A stretch of 16,761 bases of DNA from positions 1-16,761 of the forward strand of contig CAYGZC010000286.1 in NCBI GenBank assembly GCA_964354225.1. The letters are read 5' to 3'. Of this stretch, positions 1 through 6,646 are shown piece after piece. The stretch is from CAYGZC01 sp964354225. Lineage in GTDB: Bacteria > Bacteroidota > Ignavibacteria > UBA10030 > SZUA-254. How positions within the stretch are numbered: position 1 is the first letter of the stretch; every line of letters begins with the position of its first letter. The notes below the pieces were generated by a model. That model was given only the letters and a program-made list of their open reading frames with translations, did not search any database and was not told the origin of the DNA. The translations under genes were made by a program, and so were the position numbers.

Positions 1-371
<371 letters not shown>

Positions 372-382
372 AATTTTTTAAA

Positions 383-436
383 TTCAACTTCGAGCCTGAT
401 TGTGTCCTACCAATAAAGTTGGCAGGTCTGGTTGAA
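383..436 (-). other. 16S leader hairpin, possible processing stem
   Basis: Between boxA and the 16S 5' end, the transcript can form a hairpin. CCTGCCAA (complement of 419-426) pairs with TTGGTAGG (complement of 406-413) around a five-base loop, giving eight pairs including one G-U wobble. An outer six-base pairing, TTCAAC with GTTGAA (383-388 and 431-436), could close it. Leader structures of this kind usually help 16S maturation and pre-rRNA folding. The pairing is visible; the role is inferred. Confidence 0.5.
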
Positions 437-471
437 GTTCTCTAAAAGCTGACTTAGAGCTTTGCACTATA

Positions 472-484
472 TTTTCAAAGAACA
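472..484 (-). promoter_or_regulatory. rRNA leader boxA antitermination motif
   Basis: The minus strand reads TGTTCTTTGAAAA about 100 bases before the 16S start. This matches the boxA element of bacterial rRNA leaders that is bound by NusB-NusE to protect RNA polymerase from premature termination. It lies downstream of the leader promoter and just downstream of a terminator-like hairpin. Confidence 0.8.
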
Positions 485-490
485 ATTGAG

Positions 491-529
491 AAAAAAATCC
501 CGACCCCGTAGTGTTTTAGGGGATCGGAT
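491..529 (-). terminator. Terminator-like hairpin in the rRNA leader
   Basis: On the minus strand, CCGATCCCC (complement of 519-527) can pair with GGGGTCGG (complement of 499-506), leaving one bulged T and a loop of about 12 bases. A run of seven T residues follows (complement of 491-497). This is the form of an intrinsic terminator in the same direction as the rRNA. It lies downstream of the promoter at 553-581 and upstream of boxA and 16S. It could act as a leader attenuator, or end read-through transcripts from larC. Structure and T-tract are seen; function is inferred. Confidence 0.55.
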
Positions 530-552
530 GTACCACGTTTTGTGGGGATAAT

Positions 553-615
553 AATATAACTATTTTTTACTTAGATGTCAAATTATTTATCTAAAATTTT
601 AAAATATTTTTTTGA
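553..615 (-). promoter_or_regulatory. rRNA operon promoter (sigma-70 type) with AT-rich upstream element
   Basis: The minus strand has a perfect -35 box TTGACA (complement of 576-581), a 17-base spacer and a TATATT -10 box (complement of 553-558). Transcription should begin near 545-547. Upstream of the -35 box, about 582-615 is almost entirely A and T with short A and T runs, resembling an UP element. Promoter, hairpin, boxA and 16S follow in the order expected for a strong rRNA promoter. The whole stretch 372-664 holds no gene, only this leader and the gap after larC. I see no convincing terminator right after larC. Confidence 0.8.
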
Positions 616-664
616 CCCCTGATAAGTCTCTGATATAGAGTGAAATCTATTGTTTTTACATTTT

Positions 665-1828
665 TTACGGGAAAATTTCTATCTCAAGGTTTCTATATAT
701 CTCTATTAATGGAATGTTTTTTTCGATCGCCAATCTTCTACATTCCTCATATTCTGGAATAAACCGCTCTTTTCCATTATATTTCACAACTTTTACTTTT
801 ATTTTACCGAGTTTTGATTCGATCTCGCGTTGTTCGCGTACAACTTTTCGTCGGTTGATATGTTGCATACGTATTCCGAGCGTGCTAGTTTGAGAAAAAA
901 ATACTTCAGTTATGTGGTCTAATTTTGAACGACTCGTAATCGCTGAAAGAAGTACGCCGGGTCTTCCTTTCTTCATAATGATCGGTATTAGAAATGCATC
1001 ATCTGCACCGTGAGATAGTAATTGTTCGATTACGAAAGGGTATATCTCGGGATTCATATCGTCGATGTTTGTTTCAACGATAACACTCTCTTCTTCTTCA
1101 CCTGACTGTTCTAATTCACCAATCATCACCCGAAGTAAATTTGGAATTGATTTGATTTCTCCTGACCCAGCCCCATAGCCAATGTCTTCAAAAGAAATTT
1201 GTTCATTCGAAAGAACACCCGACGATATAGCTTTTACAATTGCTGCACCGGTTGGTGTTGTAAGCTCGAATGGAACATCAGTCAATACTGTTGGATACCC
1301 TTTAAGAATTTCAGCGACTGCGGGTGCAGGCAATGGAAGCTGACCATGTGCTGCGTCGACAAATCCACCACTGCCAAGTTTTATTGGCGATGTATATACT
1401 TTTTTAATCCCAAATTTTTCTAAGCAAATGGCCGCTCCAACAATATCCACAATTGCATCAAGAGCACCAACTTCATGGAAATGCACATCATCAATGCTCA
1501 TGTTATGTATCTTCGCTTCAGCGTGTGCTAATTGCATGAAGATTTTTTTTGCGTTTTCTGTTACACAGTCACTTAAAGTATTCCGACTGATAATTTCAAG
1601 AATATCGTGGATATTACGGTTGTGATGTTGATCAGAAATTATCACATCAAGCTTTACGGCAGTAATACCGCTTCTCTCAAGATGTGTGGCTTGAAATTCG
1701 ACACCATGCAAATCAAGCTTGCTGATTTCGTTGGAAAGATAGTCAAGTGATACGCCGGCACTTATAAATGCACCCAATGTCATATCACCACTGATTCCTG
1801 CTATTGTATCAAAATATGCAATTTTCAT
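665..1828 (-). CDS. larC: Nickel-pincer cofactor biosynthesis protein LarC
   Basis: This 387-residue protein matches LarC (formerly DUF111), the CTP-dependent nickel insertase that completes the nickel-pincer nucleotide cofactor of lactate racemase and related enzymes. The N-terminus has the family signature YFDTIAGISGDMTLGAF (residues 5-21). A His-containing patch follows (HHNRNIHDI, about 68-76), then HFHEVGALDAIVDIVG (116-131). The C-terminal half carries TNIDDMNPE (253-261) and KKGRPG (286-291). It is one continuous frame of normal length, unlike Lactobacillus plantarum, where LarC1 and LarC2 are joined by frameshifting. The ATG at 1828 lies 30 bases after waaA on the same strand, so it is probably the last gene of that cluster. 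No clear Shine-Dalgarno site is seen. larB, larE and larA are not in the window. Confidence 0.93.
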   Translation of the reverse strand: MKIAYFDTIAGISGDMTLGAFISAGVSLDYLSNEISKLDLHGVEFQATHLERSGITAVKLDVIISDQHHNRNIHDILEIISRNTLSDCVTENAKKIFMQLAHAEAKIHNMSIDDVHFHEVGALDAIVDIVGAAICLEKFGIKKVYTSPIKLGSGGFVDAAHGQLPLPAPAVAEILKGYPTVLTDVPFELTTPTGAAIVKAISSGVLSNEQISFEDIGYGAGSGEIKSIPNLLRVMIGELEQSGEEEESVIVETNIDDMNPEIYPFVIEQLLSHGADDAFLIPIIMKKGRPGVLLSAITSRSKLDHITEVFFSQTSTLGIRMQHINRRKVVREQREIESKLGKIKVKVVKYNGKERFIPEYEECRRLAIEKNIPLIEIYRNLEIEIFP

Positions 1829-1858
1829 TTTATCATGCTTAATTTCTTTACTAAAAAT

Positions 1859-3160
1859 TTACAAAACTTTTTCTATATAAGAAAGGATTCGTTGGGTAGC
1901 ACCGACATTTTTTTTAACAAGCGACATCACCTTTTCACCGCATCTAATTCTTTCCGTTTCGTTCTCCAATAACGATTCAAGCTGAATGTATAATTCATTT
2001 TCATCGCGGCATGTAAAAGCTGCCTTTTCTTCCACTAACTGAATCGCTTCTTGGGAATTTTCGTACTTGTGCCCAAAAATAATTGGGATACCATAAGATG
2101 CCGGTTCCAATACATTATGAATGCCGTTATGAAAACTTCCACCTACATACGCAATATGAGCATAACGGTAAAGCGGCATCAAGATACCTACAATATCAAT
2201 TAGGATAATTTTTTCGTCCTGATACTGGCTTAAGTTCGAAAACCTGATAGCGGAAGTATCTTCATTCAATTCGTTTTCAATTCTTTCAAGGGTTTCAATG
2301 GTCGGCTCGTGCGGCACTAGTACTGCAATGAACTCAGGGTGATTTGCAATTATTTTGAATATCGCCGGTAAAAGAATATTCTCATCATCTTTCCAACTGC
2401 TGCCGATTACGAGCACCTTTTTATTTGCTACTATTTTAGGGTCGAGAATTTGACGGCTTTTCGAGTCTACACTGCGCTGCCAAACTTGATCATATCTGGT
2501 ATCGCCTATGACTTCAATTATTGGGTGACTTATACGGAATGATTCAAAAACATTTTTGTCGTTCACCGAAACAGTTAAGATGTAATCCACCAAGTTATAG
2601 AATTCTCGATGAAATTGTTTGATCACTGGTAACTTCCTTACCGTCTGGTTTTGAAGTGTTGCGCTAGCAATAAACGTTGGTATGTCGGAACGCTTTAATG
2701 CCCAGAGATGATTGGGCCATGCGTCGTATCTGATAATTACAGCAACATTTGGTTTGACGATATTTACAAACTTCCTGGCATTCTGATATGAATCAAAAGG
2801 TATATAGGTGATTAGATCGGCTAATTTATATTTTTGGGAATGTTCGTATCCAGACGGTGAAAAGAATGAAACAATGATTTGAATTTGAGGGTACCGCTTT
2901 TTTAATTCTGTAATGATTGGTTTTGCCTGCTCGAACTCTCCCATTGATGAAGAATGAAACCAGATGCGTTTATTGTCGGCAGTGAGCTTATTAATTTCTT
3001 TTTGAAGCTCTTCAAATAATCCTTTTCTTCCACGCAACCCTCGTGCAGCTTTCTTATCGAATAATCCTAAAATGTGGAACACAATCCAGAGTGTGGGCAC
3101 CACAATAATATTATAGAATAATTTCCAAAAAAAACTATTCAAATATTTCTTTTCATTCAT
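1859..3160 (-). CDS. waaA: 3-deoxy-D-manno-octulosonic acid (Kdo) transferase WaaA
   Basis: WaaA (KdtA, family GT30) transfers Kdo from CMP-Kdo to lipid A precursors at the inner face of the cytoplasmic membrane. A hydrophobic N-terminal anchor is followed by HSSSMGEF, which holds the catalytic glutamate of the family SVGE-type motif (E75 with this start). Next come SFFSPSGYE, the RYDAWPN segment corresponding to ETELWPN in E. coli, VLVPHEP, and the nucleotide-sugar motif GGSFHNGIHNVLEP. The open frame extends to an ATG at 3202, but I prefer the ATG at 3160. It gives the usual N-terminus and 433 residues, and leaves a 4-base gap after the upstream glycosyltransferase instead of a 38-base overlap. 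The tight spacing indicates an operon. One or two Kdo additions cannot be told apart from the sequence. Confidence 0.93.
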   Translation of the reverse strand: MNEKKYLNSFFWKLFYNIIVVPTLWIVFHILGLFDKKAARGLRGRKGLFEELQKEINKLTADNKRIWFHSSSMGEFEQAKPIITELKKRYPQIQIIVSFFSPSGYEHSQKYKLADLITYIPFDSYQNARKFVNIVKPNVAVIIRYDAWPNHLWALKRSDIPTFIASATLQNQTVRKLPVIKQFHREFYNLVDYILTVSVNDKNVFESFRISHPIIEVIGDTRYDQVWQRSVDSKSRQILDPKIVANKKVLVIGSSWKDDENILLPAIFKIIANHPEFIAVLVPHEPTIETLERIENELNEDTSAIRFSNLSQYQDEKIILIDIVGILMPLYRYAHIAYVGGSFHNGIHNVLEPASYGIPIIFGHKYENSQEAIQLVEEKAAFTCRDENELYIQLESLLENETERIRCGEKVMSLVKKNVGATQRILSYIEKVL

Positions 3161-3164
3161 GGTT

Positions 3165-4211
3165 TTACGATAATAATCTTTGGGTCGCTTTTGACACATC
3201 ATTGACTTGAATATCTTTCATACAACGGAAATGACCACGCGGGCATCTCGCTAAACCGGTATGTGAACATGGTCGGCAAGATAAACCTTTCCGTTCGATC
3301 ACTAAATTTTCTGTGTCATAGGGAAAAAAACCAAACTCTTGTACGGTCGATCCGAAGATTGCAACAATTTTTCTTTTTCTTGATGCCGCAAGGTGCATAA
3401 TGCCGGTATCGTTCGTCAAAACCATATTACAAACATCAAGGACGGCAGCGGTTTCAAGTAAAGTTAATTTTCCAGCCAAACTTTCTGCGGCATTTGATCC
3501 AAGTTTTGCGTTGATCATTTGTGCAATATCACCACAATAATCATGCTCGTCTTTTCTGCCAAAAATAATGACTTTTACGCGGTACTTTTGAGCGATTTCA
3601 ACTCCAAATTCAACAAAACGTTCTGGTAACCAGCATTTGGTAAAATGACGTGCTGAGGGGACTACCCCTATTACGTATTCGAATCGACTAAGCTGGTATT
3701 TATCCATCATTGAGTTGACTGTAGAAATAGTTTCATCAGGTATAAAAATCTCTAATCCCAGACCATCATTCTGAATGCCAAATTTTTTAACTGTTTCAAG
3801 ATAGCGCTCTGCGACCGGAACAATGGATCGGTAATAATTCCATTTGAACTTGACGAGAATGAATCTCGTTATTACTCTTTTATTAACCACTGAACTATTT
3901 TCCGCCCCGGCAAACCACCTTAAGTACTGACTGCGCAAACTATTATGTATATCGATGATTGCATCATATTGATGCAGCTTGATTTCGTTTTTCAGCGACT
4001 TTAATTCTTCCTGTTCAACCGTTTTCAATTCAATCACACTGGAAAGATGTGGATTAAATTTCACAAGATCAGCGTATTCCGCTTTTACAAGAAAATCTAT
4101 TTGCGATGAAGGATATGCGCCGCGGAGAACCCGAATAAGTGGCGAAGCAAGAACAATATCACCTATTGAGCTGAAACGAATAATAAGAATTTTATTTAAT
4201 GAAATCGGCAC
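3165..4211 (-). CDS. GT9 family glycosyltransferase, ADP-heptose:LPS heptosyltransferase-like
   Basis: This 348-residue protein belongs to the WaaC/WaaF/WaaQ family (GT9), which adds heptose to the LPS inner core. The N-terminus reads IIRFSSIGDIVLASPLIR (10-27). D18 matches the catalytic aspartate of the SSxGD motif. The C-terminal half has GVVPSARHFTKCWL (182-195) and the nucleotide-sugar motif LTNDTGIMHLAAS (265-277). Near the C-terminus four cysteines (C312, C315, C323, C330) form a CxxC-x7-C-x6-C cluster. The start is a GTG at 4211, because an in-frame TAA lies just upstream and the family N-terminus begins only a few residues later. It sits directly before waaA, consistent with joint LPS core assembly. 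Whether it is heptosyltransferase I, II or another GT9 activity cannot be decided. Confidence 0.88.
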   Translation of the reverse strand: MPISLNKILIIRFSSIGDIVLASPLIRVLRGAYPSSQIDFLVKAEYADLVKFNPHLSSVIELKTVEQEELKSLKNEIKLHQYDAIIDIHNSLRSQYLRWFAGAENSSVVNKRVITRFILVKFKWNYYRSIVPVAERYLETVKKFGIQNDGLGLEIFIPDETISTVNSMMDKYQLSRFEYVIGVVPSARHFTKCWLPERFVEFGVEIAQKYRVKVIIFGRKDEHDYCGDIAQMINAKLGSNAAESLAGKLTLLETAAVLDVCNMVLTNDTGIMHLAASRKRKIVAIFGSTVQEFGFFPYDTENLVIERKGLSCRPCSHTGLARCPRGHFRCMKDIQVNDVSKATQRLLS

Positions 4212-4283
4212 AAAGAAACTTACAACTTTTTAGAAGGAATTGCAAGAGTGATTTGAATGTGAAAAATTCATTTGTTTCTCTCT

Positions 4284-4313
4284 ATTATAAAGCTAATGCC
4301 GTTTCGATGAAAA
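4284..4313 (-). promoter_or_regulatory. Possible promoter for the LPS genes
   Basis: In the 81-base gap before the GT9 gene, the minus strand has a perfect TATAAT (complement of 4284-4289). The best -35 candidate is weak: TTTTCA at 18 bases or TTTCAT at 17 bases upstream, overlapping the end of the macrodomain gene. It would let the GT9-waaA-larC genes be transcribed separately from the kinase and macrodomain genes. Low confidence because the region is AT-rich. Confidence 0.3.
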
Positions 4314-4832
4314 TTGCAATTTAAGTTCTTCCTCAAAAGCATCAAATGTTAGTTTATCGAAAAGAACAAAACGTAAATGGCGAAGGTGAGTGGATTGTAT
4401 TAAAAATTCTATTGTTTCAGTTATCATTATTTTTGCACAATGAAAAACGGAGAAGCCGCCAACCCCTGTGCCAAGCGCCGGAAAACTGATCGAGGTAACT
4501 AGATTCTTATCGGCAAGTTGCAGTGCGTTAAGCGTTGAAATTCTTATTTTATTTGCATCAGTGTGCAGGTCTTGCCCCATAACTGCAGCGTGAATGATGT
4601 GCTTTGCTTTTAACTTTCCACCCGAGGTGATAACTGCTTTGCCAACATCTACGGGTCCTTGAGCAACTGCTTGGCGCTCAATCTCCTCACCGCCCTTCCG
4701 CTTGATTGCACCTGCAACTCCAGCCCCCATCCAAAGGTGATTGTTGGCAGCGTTTACGATTGCGTCACATTCCTGATCTGTAATATCACCTTGAAGAATC
4801 TCTATCGAGCCATGGTTAATTGGGTAGCGCAC
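4293..4832 (-). CDS. Macrodomain protein (ADP-ribose binding, probable deacylase or hydrolase)
   Basis: This 179-residue single-domain protein has the macrodomain motifs in order: ILQGDIT (12-18), IVNAANN (25-31), the glycine-rich GAGVAGAI (36-43) and ALGTGVGGF (119-127), which contacts the diphosphate. Members bind ADP-ribose and many remove ADP-ribose from proteins or deacetylate O-acetyl-ADP-ribose. The NAANN and GAGVAGAI motifs resemble the YmdB/MacroD type, but the exact activity cannot be read from sequence. The start is a GTG at 4832; an in-frame TAA lies a short way upstream with no other good start between. It lies 59 bases after the kinase gene and 81 bases before the GT9 gene, all on one strand. 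No ADP-ribosyltransferase or sirtuin gene is seen beside it. Confidence 0.88.
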   Translation of the reverse strand: MRYPINHGSIEILQGDITDQECDAIVNAANNHLWMGAGVAGAIKRKGGEEIERQAVAQGPVDVGKAVITSGGKLKAKHIIHAAVMGQDLHTDANKIRISTLNALQLADKNLVTSISFPALGTGVGGFSVFHCAKIMITETIEFLIQSTHLRHLRFVLFDKLTFDAFEEELKLQFSSKRH

Positions 4833-4891
4833 AGAATTATTTTCTCGGCATTTTTAAAAAAAGATCATTGTTCGCTGCATAATCTTAAAAG

Positions 4892-6583
4892 CTATATCGG
4901 GAGAAACAATCGAACCGTTGTACCTTTACCGATCTTACTTTTGACTTCAATCCGACCTTTATGATCGTCAATTATTTTTTTCACTATCGCCATACCAAGT
5001 CCTGTCCCATGTTTTTTTCCATACGTAAAGAATGGCTCAAACATTCTTGCCTTAATTTCTTCCGTCATTCCGATGCCATTATCAATGAACTCTATCACTA
5101 ATTGCCCGTCTGATTTAAATGTATTCACTTTTAGTATCCCTCCGTTTGGCATTGCCTCTGATGCATTTCCAGCTATGTTATAAAATGCTCGCAACAATTT
5201 TTCCTCGTCAATAATAATCGATTCTGAAAACTTAAATTTTTTAACTAATTTTACGTTCCACTTTGTTAGATTCTTTTCAATAATTTCCATCATTGTTTCC
5301 ATCGACTCAGCGAAGTTTACTCTTTCCATATTCAGGGTGCTAATTCCACGAGCAAAATCTAAAACTTCTTGCGTCATGGAAGTAAAACGGTCTATTTGCT
5401 GAATCATTTCCTCGGCTAGTTTTTTAGTTTCTTCGCTCCCAGTTTTATTTTTCAATACATCAGCAGAAAGGCGAATAATACTCATCGGGCTTTTTATGTC
5501 ATGTATAATCGTACTCGCCATGCGTCCCACTGCAGAGAGCCGTTCATTCTGAATCATCTGTTGTGCAAGTCGTGCATTCTCGATTGCAATGGATGCGTGT
5601 ACTGAAAATGCTTCAATAAATTCTTCGTCTTCCTTGGTAAAAGCACTTTTCGTTTTGTTCAAAAGCTGGAATACACCAATAATTTTTCCATTCCTATTAT
5701 TCATTGGTATACACAAAGTTGCCTTGGTTCTGTAGCCCGTTGCCTGATCGATCTTCCGATTGAATCTTTGATCTTTATATGCGTCCGGAATATTTATTGT
5801 TTCTCCGGTTGCTGCAACTGTACCGGCTATACCAACACCAACCGACAAACGAATTTCAATACTTGAAGAACCTTTTTGAACCTTCGACCACAATTCATTC
5901 TTTGCCTCATCAAGAAGATATAATGTGCCTCTGTCGGCGCCCACTGTTCGTGCAGCAGTTTGAAAAACAAGCTCAAGCAGTCGGTCAAGATCAAGTGATG
6001 AGTTGATTATTTTTGAGGCTTCTACAACTTGACGCGTTTTAACAAGCTGTTGATGTAATGCAACCAGATTCGATTCCTGATGAAGAACATAAGTAAGATT
6101 ATTCGTTCTTAATCGCAAAGTCACCATATGAAGGAGATTCATTGCGAATGCCGGACTTAATTTCAGAAGTTTATCGAAATCTTTCTTTTCGAGTTTAGCA
6201 AGTGTGCAATTGCCGATCGCCGTTGCCCGCGCAGATCTCTGCCTTCTATCAATTAAATCTAACTCTCCAAAGAAATCACCTTCGTGAAGAATACCGAGCA
6301 CTATCTCCTCACCTGTTCGCAGGTGCTTGGAAATTTTTACACTTCCTGAAAGGACAAGGAACAAGCAATTCCCTTCAGTCTTATCGTCAAAAATAACTTT
6401 GCCGTCGGTAAATTTTATCTCTTTAAGTGTGCTACAAATAGTCTGCAATATAGAATGTTCTACAGACTGAAATAGAACATTCTTACGAATCTTTTCCAAA
6501 TGAGAAATTTTATGTGCCATAATGGTATCAAAAATATAAAAACCAAAGGTAAGAGTCAAGATTATCGGCAAGAAACGAAACAT
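4892..6583 (-). CDS. Cyclic-nucleotide-binding, GAF-domain sensor histidine kinase
   Basis: Domains in order: a hydrophobic N-terminal stretch (about 3-21), a cyclic-nucleotide-binding domain (about 39-155), a coiled linker, a GAF domain (about 190-340) and a histidine kinase core. The cNMP pocket has FGELDLI with E107 and an RSARA segment (116-120), the residues that hold the cyclic nucleotide phosphate in CRP-like domains. The H-box is IIHDIKSPMSII with H361 as phospho-acceptor. The ATP lid has NIAGNASEAMP (469-479), DNGIGM (501-506), EPFFTY (516-521) and GTGLGMAI (526-533). All catalytic motifs look intact. The ATG at 6583 has a good GAGG site five bases upstream. The alternative ATG at 6520 (residue 22) lacks one but would give a purely cytoplasmic protein. 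No response regulator is nearby, so its output is unknown. Confidence 0.92.
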   Translation of the reverse strand: MFRFLPIILTLTFGFYIFDTIMAHKISHLEKIRKNVLFQSVEHSILQTICSTLKEIKFTDGKVIFDDKTEGNCLFLVLSGSVKISKHLRTGEEIVLGILHEGDFFGELDLIDRRQRSARATAIGNCTLAKLEKKDFDKLLKLSPAFAMNLLHMVTLRLRTNNLTYVLHQESNLVALHQQLVKTRQVVEASKIINSSLDLDRLLELVFQTAARTVGADRGTLYLLDEAKNELWSKVQKGSSSIEIRLSVGVGIAGTVAATGETINIPDAYKDQRFNRKIDQATGYRTKATLCIPMNNRNGKIIGVFQLLNKTKSAFTKEDEEFIEAFSVHASIAIENARLAQQMIQNERLSAVGRMASTIIHDIKSPMSIIRLSADVLKNKTGSEETKKLAEEMIQQIDRFTSMTQEVLDFARGISTLNMERVNFAESMETMMEIIEKNLTKWNVKLVKKFKFSESIIIDEEKLLRAFYNIAGNASEAMPNGGILKVNTFKSDGQLVIEFIDNGIGMTEEIKARMFEPFFTYGKKHGTGLGMAIVKKIIDDHKGRIEVKSKIGKGTTVRLFLPI

Positions 6584-6592
6584 TAAATCCTC

Positions 6593-6636
6593 AATAACGT
6601 ACTTTTATAAGAGAAAAGTACTTTTTTCTAGTTATT
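6593..6636. promoter_or_regulatory. Dyad in the divergent intergenic region
   Basis: The 63 bases between the divergent kinase and repeat-protein genes contain GTACTTTT (6599-6606) and its exact complement AAAAGTAC (6614-6621), with a 7-base gap. An outer pair, AATAAC (6593-6598) and GTTATT (6631-6636), extends the dyad. A run of six T follows the inner arm. It lies where both promoters must be, so it could be an operator, or simply an AT-rich hairpin. The symmetry is seen; the role is inferred. Confidence 0.4.
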
Positions 6637-6646
6637 AGGATATAAA

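Noticed and set aside
619..642. Weak hairpin or repeated CTGATA after larC as a terminator
   Set aside because: The stem is only about four pairs and its placement does not support an intrinsic terminator.
3161..3202. Longer WaaA start at 3202
   Set aside because: It would overlap the upstream gene by 38 bases and add a tail not typical of the family; the ATG at 3160 fits better.
4659..4964. 101-codon plus-strand open frame across the macrodomain and kinase ends
   Set aside because: It overlaps two well-supported minus-strand genes and looks like a shadow frame.
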